Shown in pieces: positions 35,687 to 44,564 of a stretch of 64,000 nucleotides of DNA. A model generated the notes under the pieces. That model was not told the DNA's origin and did no database searches. It was given only the letters and a program-made list of their open reading frames with translations. Position numbers and translations under genes: made by a program. Source of the stretch: Nautilia sp. PV-1 (GTDB taxonomy: Bacteria > Campylobacterota > Campylobacteria > Campylobacterales > Nautiliaceae); NCBI RefSeq assembly GCF_004006315.1, contig NZ_CP026530.1, positions 920,501-984,500 on the forward strand. Reading direction: 5' to 3'. Within the stretch, counting starts at the first letter, position 1. The number at the start of each line of letters is the position of its first letter.

Positions 35687-37522
35687 TTGTCATTTAGTGA
35701 AAAAATCAAATCCTTACCCGATCAGCCAGGAATTTATCAGTATTTTGACGAAAACGGTAAACTTCTGTATATCGGAAAGGCGAAAAGCCTTAAAAAACGT
35801 GTAAAAAGCTACTTCAGATTTAATCCGTTCAGACCTGCGGACAATTTATCTCCAAGAATTTATAAAATGATAAGCGAGGCAAAAGATCTGAACTATATCG
35901 TAGTGGAGAGTGAAAACGACGCTTTAATTTTGGAAAACTCTCTAATCAAACAACTTAAACCTAAATATAATATATTACTCAGAGATGACAAAACATACCC
36001 GTATATTTATATAAACCTTGACGAGCCATTTCCGATGCCGCAGATTACCCGTAAGGTTGTAAAAGGCAAGAACATCAAATATTTCGGACCGTTCAGCAGC
36101 GGTGCGTCTGCAATTCTTAAAACAATATACGAAGAAATACCTCTCGTTCAGTCCAAAAGTTGCCTCAAAAGCGGCAAAGCATGCCTGTATCACCAGATAG
36201 GAAGATGTTTGGCTCCATGCATTGGCAAGGTTACAAGCCGCGAATATATGAAATATATCGATCAGGCTATAAAGCTTATACACGACAAAGAAAAAATACT
36301 TGAAATACTAAATCAAAAAATGCAAAAATACGCCGAAAACCTGCAGTTTGAAGAAGCGGCGGAAATAAGGGACAGGATTAAATCGATAGAGAGTGCAGAG
36401 ATTTATTCCCATGTGGATCTTGCAAAACTGGAAGATCTTGATATATTTGCCGTTGAAATATTCAACAAAAAAGCGATTGTTATAAGAATATTCGTACGTC
36501 AGGGAAAAGTGGTAGCCAGCAGCAATTCGGTAATTAATTCACAAACAGTCCCGGAAATAGGAGAAATATACACAAGGGCGATACTTGAATTTTATTCAAC
36601 CGAAACACCTTTTACCTCAAGTAAGATTTTAGTTGGTGACGACTTTGAAGAAAGGGAGTGGCTAAGCCAGGTGTTAAGCGAAAAATTCGGCAAAAAGATT
36701 AGCATCATAACCCCTACCACCAAAGAGAGAAAAAGCCTTATCAAACTCGCTAAATTAAATGCTCTTGAAGTTATCAAAAACCAAAAAGAAAACTCCGTTT
36801 TGGATGAGCTGAAAATTCTCTTCAATCTCCAAAACACACCTTATAAAATAGAAGTTTTCGACACATCGCACATGCAGGGTGAGGCAACGGTCGGGGCGAT
36901 GGTCGTATGGGAAGACGGAAAATTCAAAAAGAGCGACTACAGACACTACCACCTTGAAGGAAAAGACGAATATTCTCAAATGAGAGAGCTTCTCACAAGA
37001 AGGGCGCAGAGTTTTGAAAAATCCCCTCCTCCCGACCTGTGGCTGATAGACGGCGGAAAGGTGCAGCTGAACCTTGCCAAAGAGATTATTGATTCAACCG
37101 GAGCAAATATCGACGTACTTGCGATATCCAAAGAAAAAATCGACGCAAAAGCGCACAGGGCCAAAGGTAAGGCGAAGGACACAATTTACGAATTGAGAAT
37201 TGAGAATGGAGAATGGAGAATTGATAAATTAAAACTAAGTGAGAGTGATAAGAGATTGCAGTTTTTACAAATGCTGAGGGATGAGGTGCACAGGTTCGCC
37301 ATAGAATTCCACAGAAAAACAAAACGCAAAAAAGACACCCAAATAGATCTTTTACAGGTTAAAGGTATCGGAAAGGCTAAAATGACAAAACTTTTGAATT
37401 ATTTCGGAAGTTTTGAAAACATAAAAAAAGCCTCGTTTGAAGAACTTAAAGATATTTTAAATGAAAAAGACGCAAAAGAAATTATTAAATTTTTTCAAAA
37501 TAAAACCTGTCCAGATAAATAA
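35687..37522 (+). CDS. uvrC: UvrABC system protein C (excinuclease subunit)
   Basis: Makes both incisions during nucleotide excision repair. The 611 residues include the GIY-YIG nuclease (PGIYQYFDENGKLLYIGKAKSLKKRVKSYF, read in parts, 14-45), the UvrB-binding UVR motif (KYAENLQFEEAAEIRDRIKSIE near 205-225), and the RNase-H-like C-terminal nuclease beginning IEVFDTSHMQGEATVGAMVV near 385. A helix-hairpin-helix pair (LLQVKGIGKAKMTKLLNYFGS and following) closes the protein. The start is TTG. Residues near 501-516 (LRIENGEWRID) are encoded by the GA-rich repeat and look inserted into a variable loop. The 3' end overlaps the convergent DUF389 gene by 38 bases. Confidence 0.97.
   Translation: MSFSEKIKSLPDQPGIYQYFDENGKLLYIGKAKSLKKRVKSYFRFNPFRPADNLSPRIYKMISEAKDLNYIVVESENDALILENSLIKQLKPKYNILLRDDKTYPYIYINLDEPFPMPQITRKVVKGKNIKYFGPFSSGASAILKTIYEEIPLVQSKSCLKSGKACLYHQIGRCLAPCIGKVTSREYMKYIDQAIKLIHDKEKILEILNQKMQKYAENLQFEEAAEIRDRIKSIESAEIYSHVDLAKLEDLDIFAVEIFNKKAIVIRIFVRQGKVVASSNSVINSQTVPEIGEIYTRAILEFYSTETPFTSSKILVGDDFEEREWLSQVLSEKFGKKISIITPTTKERKSLIKLAKLNALEVIKNQKENSVLDELKILFNLQNTPYKIEVFDTSHMQGEATVGAMVVWEDGKFKKSDYRHYHLEGKDEYSQMRELLTRRAQSFEKSPPPDLWLIDGGKVQLNLAKEIIDSTGANIDVLAISKEKIDAKAHRAKGKAKDTIYELRIENGEWRIDKLKLSESDKRLQFLQMLRDEVHRFAIEFHRKTKRKKDTQIDLLQVKGIGKAKMTKLLNYFGSFENIKKASFEELKDILNEKDAKEIIKFFQNKTCPDK
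37190..37230 (+). repeat. GA-rich repeat inside uvrC
   Basis: Tandem units AATTGAG, AATTGAG, AATGGAG, AATGGAG, AATTGA lie in frame within uvrC and encode ELRIENGEWRID. It is the same family as the start-associated repeats at 4541, 5806 and 51871. Confidence 0.6.
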
Positions 37523-38465
37523 TCAATACAAGCACCAACAGTAAAAGAGCCCATATAAACATAGCCTTTTTTCTGTGTTCTTTGGCTTTTTTTTCTTCCC
37601 ACCAGTTTTTTGCTTTTATACCCTGATAAGTAAACATCAGTATACCGGCAAGATTAAGACTTACAAAATTTTCCAAAAAAAGCATAAAGCTTTTAAGGGA
37701 ATAAAAATAATCCGCATTTGCAAACAGCAGTCCCGAAGCAACCACAGGAGGAAGCAAAGATATAGCAACCATAACACCTACCAGACTCTCAGAAGCTCCC
37801 GCGGTAAATGCAAGAACGCCGGCAAGACCTGACGCTACGGCAATAACTATTTCCGTAACGTTTAAAGAAACCCTTGAAATTATCTGGGGATTGCTGATAT
37901 CCAAATGATAAAAAAGCCCTATTAAAAAAGAAAAAACGAATGCTATCAAAACGCCTGCAGACAATACCTTAAATGCGGATTTTTCAAGCTCCACGTCTCC
38001 AATTACACTTGCGAACGATATTGCAATATTCGGACCTAAAAGAGGTGCGATAACCATTGCGCCTATAATAACGGGTATGTTGTTGCTTATTATTCCAAAT
38101 GCCGCTATTACCGTTGAGAGAATCATCATAATGACATAAATATAATTTATTTCCGAATAACTGATTATTTTAGAATATATCTCTTCCCTGCTTATTTTTA
38201 TTTTTTTTAAACTCTTTTTTTCTTCAATGGGAACGGTGGCCTCGACATCCAGAACAACTATTCTGAACCTGTCGTCTTTTGAAAAATTTTTCTGCAGTCT
38301 GTCAATTAATATTTGGGAATATTCCGTTTTTGTGAGGATTTTATATATTATTTTATCCTGATAGCTCTCTTCACGCCAATAATCCAGAATATTTCTGTTG
38401 TTTAGAATATTTTCTATTTTTTCATTGTCTTTTTTGGCAATGACCACTTCTATTAATCTGTACAT
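37485..38465 (-). CDS. DUF389 family membrane protein
   Basis: A 326-residue protein of the DUF389 (TIGR00341-like) family, function unknown. It has an N-terminal soluble domain (1-100, YRLIEVVIAKKDNEKIENIL) followed by six or so membrane helices. The conserved segment IPVIIGAMVIAPLLGPNIAISFASVIGD (read in parts, about 128-155) and GASESLVGVMVAISLLPPVVASG near 222-245 are the family hallmarks. The C-terminus ends in a helix LLVLVLIIYLDRFYF. It overlaps the uvrC 3' end in antisense and is divergent from the PEBP-family gene. Confidence 0.9.
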   Translation of the reverse strand: MYRLIEVVIAKKDNEKIENILNNRNILDYWREESYQDKIIYKILTKTEYSQILIDRLQKNFSKDDRFRIVVLDVEATVPIEEKKSLKKIKISREEIYSKIISYSEINYIYVIMMILSTVIAAFGIISNNIPVIIGAMVIAPLLGPNIAISFASVIGDVELEKSAFKVLSAGVLIAFVFSFLIGLFYHLDISNPQIISRVSLNVTEIVIAVASGLAGVLAFTAGASESLVGVMVAISLLPPVVASGLLFANADYFYSLKSFMLFLENFVSLNLAGILMFTYQGIKAKNWWEEKKAKEHRKKAMFIWALLLLVLVLIIYLDRFYFEKI

Positions 38466-38514
38466 TTTCAGCCTTTATTATATAATAATAACAAAAAATC
38501 CTAAAAGGCCGCAA

Positions 38515-39012
38515 ATGAAAAAAATGATAATTTTTATTTCGTCTTTACTTTTTGCGTTTAATATCTACTCTCCCGCTTTTAAACAGAATTCGTTTATACC
38601 TGCAAAATACACCTGTGACGGGGAAGATATATCTATACCCTTGATTATTTCGAATGTTCCCAAAAACACCGAGGAACTGGCCGTAATTATGCAAGACCCG
38701 GACGCGCCTTACGGAGTGTTTACACACTGGATTTTATACAACATAAAACCGAACACTAAAATAATCCCCAAAAACCTACCTAAAACATCCGTTACAAATA
38801 TAGGATACCAGGGAATCAACAGTTTTGGAAAAATCGGATACGGAGGTCCGTGTCCACCCAAAGGCCAGACCCACAGATATATTATCACGGCAGTGGCTTT
38901 AAATAAAAAAATCTTGCTTAATCCTGACTTAACAATCAGAGAGTTTTTAGATAAAATTAGACCATATGTTTTTGCTACGGCACAGTATATCGGATTATAT
39001 AAAAGGAGATAA
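38515..39012 (+). CDS. YbhB/YbcL-family (PEBP) exported protein
   Basis: A 165-residue phosphatidylethanolamine-binding-protein family member with a signal peptide (KKMIIFISSLLFAFNIYS). Family motifs are SFIPAKYTCDGEDISIPL, AVIMQDPDAPYGVFTHWILYN and GYGGPCPPKGQTHRYIITAVAL. Bacterial members are small and their ligands are unknown. The reading frame extends 117 bases upstream, but the ATG at 38515 has AAAAGG six bases before it and gives a normal-length protein. It precedes the SprA-like gene, whose Shine-Dalgarno lies in its last codons. Confidence 0.92.
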   Translation: MKKMIIFISSLLFAFNIYSPAFKQNSFIPAKYTCDGEDISIPLIISNVPKNTEELAVIMQDPDAPYGVFTHWILYNIKPNTKIIPKNLPKTSVTNIGYQGINSFGKIGYGGPCPPKGQTHRYIITAVALNKKILLNPDLTIREFLDKIRPYVFATAQYIGLYKRR

Positions 39013-39014
39013 AA

Positions 39015-39476
39015 ATAGTTCTTAATGCAATCGGAGGAAACAGCTACACTGTAACATCTGCACCGCTTGATAACAAAAAAACCGAAAACATTATAACAGA
39101 CCCAAAAATTCAGCAGGAAATTTCAAAACTGCAGGCAACCGACAGTAAAGTCAGAGCTCACGAAATGGCCCATCAGGCTGCCGGAGGTGGATTTGCAGGT
39201 GCTCCGAGCTATACTACCGTAAAAGGTCCCGACGGTAAAGAATACGCCGTTGGCGGAGAGGTTCCGATTAAAATAGTAAAAGGCAAAACACCGGATGAAA
39301 CAATTAAAAACATGCGGCAGATAAAAGCTGCGGCTCTAGCTCCCGCAGACCCAAGCCCTCAGGATTTGAAAGTAGCGCAAACGGCTGATTTGATAGCTTC
39401 AAAAGCTGAACAGGAAAAAAACCAGCAAAACTCAAACGACACTCAGACAACTCATAAAATAGACTTTTACGCATGA
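39015..39476 (+). CDS. SprA-related putative metalloprotease with HEMAH motif (apparent AUA start)
   Basis: A 153-residue protein of the SprA-related family (PF12118-like), often annotated as putative metalloprotease in Campylobacterota. The HExxH motif lies in VRAHEMAHQAAGGGFAG, followed by YTTVKGPDGKEYAVGGEVPIKI. Most of the protein is polar. The first in-frame ATG (39165) falls inside the HEMAH motif and cannot be the start. The frame opens just after the previous stop, with AGGAG at 39004-39008 and, six bases later, ATA GTT CTT AAT. AUA is the only initiator-like codon in the right place. The stop overlaps the ribF start (ATGA). Confidence 0.75.
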   Translation: MVLNAIGGNSYTVTSAPLDNKKTENIITDPKIQQEISKLQATDSKVRAHEMAHQAAGGGFAGAPSYTTVKGPDGKEYAVGGEVPIKIVKGKTPDETIKNMRQIKAAALAPADPSPQDLKVAQTADLIASKAEQEKNQQNSNDTQTTHKIDFYA

Positions 39477-40249
39477 CAGTTACAATAGGAGGCTTTGACG
39501 GAATGCACGTAGGGCATCAGGCCCTGATATGCAAAGCGCAAAAGCTCATTGTTATCGAAAAAGGAAGCAACCTCACCCCGGGTGATGACAGATGCGAATA
39601 TACCGACCTTCCCTGCCATTTTTTTAATTTAAACGAAATCAAAAATCTTGAAGCGGAAAAATTTATAAATATCTTAAAAAATTTAAACACCACAAAAGTA
39701 GTCATAGGAGAAGATTTTAAATTCGGAAAAGAAAGAAAAGGAGATGCCTCTCTTTTAAAAAAACATTTCGCTGTAGAAGTAATAAAAGAGGTTAAAATAG
39801 ACGGAATAGGCGTACATTCTCAAATAATAAGAGAATTTTTAAAAAAAGGTCTCATAAAAAAAGCGACAAAATTTTTAGGACACCTATATAAAATAAAAGG
39901 CAGGCAAATCAAAGGACAGGGCCTAGGAGGCAAAGAACTGGTTCCGACAATAAATATAACTCCCGTCAAAAACTATTTAATTCCCAAAGAAGGCGTTTAT
40001 ATTACGCTTACAGGTTCAAAGCCGTCTTTGACATTTATAGGTATCAGATCCACAGATAACAAATTCAGCATTGAAACGCATATTCTTAATCAAAATTATA
40101 GTATTGTAAACGAACCCGTTAAAATTGAATTTTTGGAATTTTTAAGGGAAAATAAGAAATTCGAAAGTATCGAAGCATTAAAAAACCAGATTAAAAAAGA
40201 TCTTTCAGAAGCAGAAAATTACGCTTTTCCGATAACCGCCTTAAACTGA
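39473..40249 (+). CDS. ribF: Bifunctional riboflavin kinase/FAD synthetase
   Basis: Phosphorylates riboflavin to FMN and adenylates FMN to FAD. The N-terminal nucleotidyltransferase shows TIGGFDGMHVGHQALI, VVIGEDFKFGKERKGD and the later SQIIREFLKKG. The riboflavin kinase domain has GRQIKGQGLGGKELVPTIN, the PTxN motif, and the EGVYI strand. At 258 residues it is shorter than the usual 300 or so, as is normal in this phylum. It starts within an ATGA overlap with the preceding gene. The 3' end overlaps the convergent SiaB-like gene by 31 bases. Confidence 0.93.
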   Translation: MTVTIGGFDGMHVGHQALICKAQKLIVIEKGSNLTPGDDRCEYTDLPCHFFNLNEIKNLEAEKFINILKNLNTTKVVIGEDFKFGKERKGDASLLKKHFAVEVIKEVKIDGIGVHSQIIREFLKKGLIKKATKFLGHLYKIKGRQIKGQGLGGKELVPTINITPVKNYLIPKEGVYITLTGSKPSLTFIGIRSTDNKFSIETHILNQNYSIVNEPVKIEFLEFLRENKKFESIEALKNQIKKDLSEAENYAFPITALN

Positions 40250-40752
40250 AAGTAATACATTTCATCGCCTGCGTCGACAAATCCGTATTCTATTTTTTCA
40301 CTTTTTTTGGCAATTTCATAAAACCCTATCCCGCCTCCTTTTGAATGAGCGTCTTTACCGCTTTTTCTGGCTTCTCTGTACAGCTTTTTGATTTCTTCTT
40401 TATTTAATGGAATAATCTTTTTTAGCTTTTTTTCTATTTTATCTTTATCGTCTTTATTTACGATATTTTGCGCATATACATAATAATACCCGTCTTTCGT
40501 TTTTCCTACTAAAATCAGTCCTTTCGGATCAAAGCCTTCTTTATTCATTCTTTTTGAATAGTTCATCATATTTTGGGCAAGCTCAATAAATATGGTAAAA
40601 ATTTTACTTGCAAGCCCCATCGAAAGTTCGGCATTTTCAGTTTCTTTTTCCAAAGCTTCCGTCATAGCCACTATCAAAGACTGTGTCAGTGTCCCGCCGT
40701 ATGTTAAAAAAATTATGCCGTCTTTTTCTAAAATTTTTTCTAATGCGTTCAT
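40219..40752 (-). CDS. SiaB-family protein kinase
   Basis: A protein of about 177 residues of the SiaB family: GHKL-fold ATP-binding serine/threonine kinases that, in Pseudomonas, phosphorylate SiaC. Visible features are LSMGLASKIFTIFIELAQNMMNYSKR (N-box-like helix with the conserved asparagine, about 43-68), YYVYAQNIVNKDD, and SKGGGIGFYEIAKKS (glycine-rich ATP lid region near 142-156). Starts at 40752 (ATG, MNALEKILEKDG) or 40761 are both possible; GAGAGGG lies upstream. It follows the SiaA-like phosphatase by about ten bases and completes a kinase/phosphatase pair with SiaC encoded at 47873. Confidence 0.85.
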   Translation of the reverse strand: MNALEKILEKDGIIFLTYGGTLTQSLIVAMTEALEKETENAELSMGLASKIFTIFIELAQNMMNYSKRMNKEGFDPKGLILVGKTKDGYYYVYAQNIVNKDDKDKIEKKLKKIIPLNKEEIKKLYREARKSGKDAHSKGGGIGFYEIAKKSEKIEYGFVDAGDEMYYFQFKAVIGKA

Positions 40753-40770
40753 ATTAAGCATTCCCTCTCC

Positions 40771-43700
40771 TTATAATTTCATACCAACTAGAGTTATGTC
40801 GTCATTTTGTTCGTTATTTTGACATTTTTTCATAAATTCTTCCAATGTTTTTATAAACAGCTTTTTCTGTTCCGAAAACGGTAAATCTTTCACTTCCATA
40901 ATCAGCTGTTTAAATCTTTTTTTTCCAAAAGGGAAACATTTTTCTCCGCCCAACTGATCTAAAAACCCGTCTGTCGTAAAGTACAATAACATATTTTTTT
41001 CAATATTAAAAGTAAATTCCTTATAGACAAAATCAGCATCATTTTTCTTATATCCTACGGAATATCTGTCCCCTTTGATAACTTCTATTTCATCTTTCAC
41101 TATAAACAGCGGTGTTTTGGCAGATGAATATTTAATAATATTTTTCTTTTTGTTTATATATAAAACCCCTCCGTCAAATCCAGCATTTGAAGTACTAGTA
41201 ATGTCTTCCTGTTTCAAAAGTTTTTTTATTGTTTTGTTAAAATAGCTTAATATATACGAAGGAGAAACATCCAAATCACTCTCTTTATATTTAGATATTA
41301 TTTCACGCTCGATTGCTTTTACGATCATTGTTACAAATGCTCCCGGAACTCCGTGCCCTGTACAGTCGATAAGCATTAAAATGCATTCGCCATCTCTTAT
41401 TTTTTCAAACAGCCATATATCACCGCCGACGATATCCTTAGGTTTCCAAATCACAAAACTGTCTTCAAAACATTTTTTTAACTCTTCTTCATGAGGTATC
41501 AGGGCATCCTGAAGCATTGAAGCAAATTCAATGGATTCCTGTGTATGTTTATGTATGATTTCTATCTCTTTTTTTGCTTCTTCTAAGGATTTGGTGCGCT
41601 CTTTAACCAGAGTTTCAAGTTTTACGTTAAAACTTTCAAGCTCGATATTTTTCTCTTCAAGCTCTTTTTTGCTTTTATTTGTAAACCATACAATAAAAAC
41701 CATCAAAATAATCACAAATGAAACTACACTGAAAAGAGCATAATAAATTGTAGTTTTTGTATTTAAAAACGACTGCATTGCTTCTTTTTCGTCAATTTCG
41801 GTAACTATTGCTATATTATAATCATTATCCCATTCCCACGCCCCGAAAACTTTAATTCCCCTGTAATCTTTATACCCGCTGGTATTTATGCCGTTAATGT
41901 GTTTCAAAGCGCTTCTGGAGGCTAAAGTGTCCACTTTTATATTCAAAAACGAACTCTGTCCTTTTTTCAACAGCCCCAATTTTCTAAGCTCATTATCAAA
42001 TCTGCTTTGCGACACCATCTGTTTATGTGTATTTACAAGATAAGTTTCTCCGCTTTGCCCCATTCTGCCTTTTTCCAAAACTGACTGAAGTATATTTTTA
42101 TTTATTGCCACCGCAATATATCTTACGGGAACAAAATCTTTATATACGGTTTTAATAAAAAATATATTTTGCAGAGGTTTGATTGACTGTTTTACAGGGA
42201 AAATCAGACTGTATCCGTACTCTTTGGCTTTTTTTATACCTTGAATAAAATTTTTATTGTCAATTACACTTATATCGAAACTGCTGTTTAAAACATGATA
42301 ACTGGGATCTATAACAATATATCCGTTAACAAAATCAAGATATTTTATTTTTTCAAGTGTTTGGATAGAATCGTTCTGCAAAATCATATTCAAATAATCT
42401 TCCTGTGAAAGCAGTATTTTCCTCAAAGCTTCATGAGTGGTGTTTAAAATAGTGTTTAAAGAATAAGAAAGCTCCGATTTTTTAATTTTTTCAAGATTCT
42501 TAACAGAAATTACGGTAATTAAAATTATAAAAAATAAAAACACGCCTACGAATGCAAAAACGCTTACACCTAAAGCAATGTTTTTTTTCTTTTTAAAATA
42601 ATTCAGCATAATAAGCAGTACGAGTATTAAAAACACGCCTATTATCAGCATTTGCCTTAAAGGAAGCACATCCAGCAAAGAATACGTTTTATCAGAAATC
42701 TGCAAAGTCTTATCGTTATAATTAATCCATTTATCGTAAATTTTGTTTAATTCGTCTTTTGTGATGGTTCCTAACGCTTTGTCTATTATATTTAAAATAA
42801 TTTTAGGCTCGTCTTTTCTAAGAGCTATTTTGAGTTTAAATTTATAATTCAGTTTTTTTGCAACTTTCAAATCATTATATCCGAGTTTGTTAATATAATA
42901 TTTGGCAATAATGATATTATTAACGAAATAATCTATTTTTCCGTTTCTTAAAGCATTCAAACCGTCTTTAAGGGAGTTAAAATAAAAAATTTCAGCTTTA
43001 GGATAATGCTGTTTTATATAGTCGGTTAAAACATATCCTCTTTTTATACCTATTTTAGAAGTTTCAATCGGCTTTTTGCAGTTTTTTCTGCCAATCAGCA
43101 CGGCATCATATGAAAAAATGGTATGCTTGGTAAAATTTAAATATTTTTTTCTTTTTTTATTTTCCGTTATTGCGCTGAACATATCGGCTTTTTTTTCTTT
43201 AACAAGTTTTTTCGCCTCAGACCAGCTGTCAGTTGCTACAGGAATTAAATTTAAGTTTGTTTTGGCTTTGATAATTTTTATAATGTCCGCAATTATTCCT
43301 CTGTGCTCACCGATTTCATCTTTAAACTCAAAAGGTTTCCAGTTAGGGTCAAATACATATCGTATCTGTTTATGCTGAATTATAAATTCTTTTTCTTTAT
43401 CATTAAAAAGTGACTCTTTTCGGCTTTTTTTAATGATAATATATAAAAAATCCCTTTCCAGCTGCTGTATATTTTTAATCTTTAAAGTTATAAGTTTTTC
43501 GTAAGTGGCAATATCTATATTTTCTTTTTCGTTTTTTATTTTTTTCAATATCCTGGCTTCGAGCTCGGAGAGTTTATTAAAATAAGAACTGTTATTGTAA
43601 CTGTGCCATTCTTTAAATAATTTACGCATAAGCGTTTTATCAATAACGTCATAAAAAATTTTTTCTTTTGTGGAAGAAGAAAGATAAAAATTACTGATTT

Positions 43701-44196
43701 TTTTTATATCTTTTAATTTTAAAAAAGCTTTAATTTCAAGCTTTTTCTCCCATATACTTTCTTCATACATCATTAAAATAGAATATTGATAAAGCAGGTT
43801 TTTATAATTGGAGTATTCGCTGATTCTGGAAAGAAGATCCAAAAACTGTGATACCGTCATCGTATAATAAGAAAAAACATCTTTGCATTTAGCATTTGAA
43901 TTAAGCAGTTTTTTTCTTATAGACCTTAAGTTTGTAAGATCCGATTTTATATTTAAATCTTTTTTTTCAATATAACTTTTTAATATTTTAAGTGTTTTAT
44001 CTGTATTTTTAATGGAAATTTTATATTTGTTTAAATTTTTTTCAGATTTCTCAAATACATAGTCACACGCATCTGCCCTTTCTATCTGCAGATCATGGAT
44101 AGTATTTGTTAACAGTTTTGTAAGAGTTATATTTACATCGGCGTAAATGTTCACCGCAAATAAAAAAAAGACTAACAGTCTAATCATTTTCTTCAA
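40771..44196 (-). CDS. SiaA-like sensor phosphatase: periplasmic binding domain, Cache, SpoIIE
   Basis: A 1141-residue transmembrane protein. Order: signal peptide (1-19), an all-helical periplasmic region to about 260, a family 3 solute-binding domain (about 265-495, RYVFDPNWKPFEFKDEIGEH), membrane helices near 517-537 and 545-565, a Cache-like extracytoplasmic domain (about 570-820), a helix near 830-850, a coiled coil, then a PP2C/SpoIIE phosphatase from about 905. Phosphatase motifs: IVGGDIWLFEK, LIDCTGHGVPGAFVTM, TTDGFLDQLGGEKCFPFG, NDDITLVG. By analogy to SiaA it would dephosphorylate SiaC, controlled by an extracellular ligand. It overlaps the receiver gene by 17 bases. Confidence 0.88.
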   Translation of the reverse strand: MKKMIRLLVFFLFAVNIYADVNITLTKLLTNTIHDLQIERADACDYVFEKSEKNLNKYKISIKNTDKTLKILKSYIEKKDLNIKSDLTNLRSIRKKLLNSNAKCKDVFSYYTMTVSQFLDLLSRISEYSNYKNLLYQYSILMMYEESIWEKKLEIKAFLKLKDIKKISNFYLSSSTKEKIFYDVIDKTLMRKLFKEWHSYNNSSYFNKLSELEARILKKIKNEKENIDIATYEKLITLKIKNIQQLERDFLYIIIKKSRKESLFNDKEKEFIIQHKQIRYVFDPNWKPFEFKDEIGEHRGIIADIIKIIKAKTNLNLIPVATDSWSEAKKLVKEKKADMFSAITENKKRKKYLNFTKHTIFSYDAVLIGRKNCKKPIETSKIGIKRGYVLTDYIKQHYPKAEIFYFNSLKDGLNALRNGKIDYFVNNIIIAKYYINKLGYNDLKVAKKLNYKFKLKIALRKDEPKIILNIIDKALGTITKDELNKIYDKWINYNDKTLQISDKTYSLLDVLPLRQMLIIGVFLILVLLIMLNYFKKKKNIALGVSVFAFVGVFLFFIILITVISVKNLEKIKKSELSYSLNTILNTTHEALRKILLSQEDYLNMILQNDSIQTLEKIKYLDFVNGYIVIDPSYHVLNSSFDISVIDNKNFIQGIKKAKEYGYSLIFPVKQSIKPLQNIFFIKTVYKDFVPVRYIAVAINKNILQSVLEKGRMGQSGETYLVNTHKQMVSQSRFDNELRKLGLLKKGQSSFLNIKVDTLASRSALKHINGINTSGYKDYRGIKVFGAWEWDNDYNIAIVTEIDEKEAMQSFLNTKTTIYYALFSVVSFVIILMVFIVWFTNKSKKELEEKNIELESFNVKLETLVKERTKSLEEAKKEIEIIHKHTQESIEFASMLQDALIPHEEELKKCFEDSFVIWKPKDIVGGDIWLFEKIRDGECILMLIDCTGHGVPGAFVTMIVKAIEREIISKYKESDLDVSPSYILSYFNKTIKKLLKQEDITSTSNAGFDGGVLYINKKKNIIKYSSAKTPLFIVKDEIEVIKGDRYSVGYKKNDADFVYKEFTFNIEKNMLLYFTTDGFLDQLGGEKCFPFGKKRFKQLIMEVKDLPFSEQKKLFIKTLEEFMKKCQNNEQNDDITLVGMKL

Positions 44197-44563
44197 GTCC
44201 TATTTTATTTAACACTTCTTGCAGTTTTTCAATAGTAAACGGTTTTAAAATATAGTTTTTGGCTCCCGCCCTGATCGCACTTATAACCATTTCTTCCTCA
44301 CCGTGAGAAGTAACCATAATTATTTTGGCGTCTTTATCCAGTTTTAAAATTTCTTTTACGGCTTCAATTCCGTCTTTCATTCTGTTTCTCATAGGCATTG
44401 TTATATCCATAGTCACCAGATCGGGTTTATATTTTTTATACGCTTCCACAGCTGCGTGAGCACAGTCTGCCTCGGCCACTATGGTATGACCCAGTTCTTT
44501 TAACATTTTACTTAAATTGTATCTCATTATTTTTATATCGTCTACAATTAAAACCCTCGCCAT
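44180..44563 (-). CDS. CheY-like response regulator
   Basis: A 127-residue stand-alone receiver. Acidic pair D8/D9, phospho-acceptor D53 in LVTMDITMP, the T/S in MVTSHGEEEM, and K107 in YILKPF are all present. The MPMRNRMKDGIEAVKEIL loop is longer than usual by about four residues. With no output domain it would act by protein contacts. It lies between the hybrid HPt/ATPase/CheX protein, which could phosphorylate and dephosphorylate it, and the SpoIIE phosphatase, which it may control. Confidence 0.92.
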   Translation of the reverse strand: MARVLIVDDIKIMRYNLSKMLKELGHTIVAEADCAHAAVEAYKKYKPDLVTMDITMPMRNRMKDGIEAVKEILKLDKDAKIIMVTSHGEEEMVISAIRAGAKNYILKPFTIEKLQEVLNKIGLEEND

Positions 44564-44564
44564 T

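Noticed and set aside
39165-39476. SprA-like gene starting at the first ATG
   Set aside because: That ATG is the methionine inside the HEMAH motif and would remove part of the zinc site; a good Shine-Dalgarno exists upstream near 39005.
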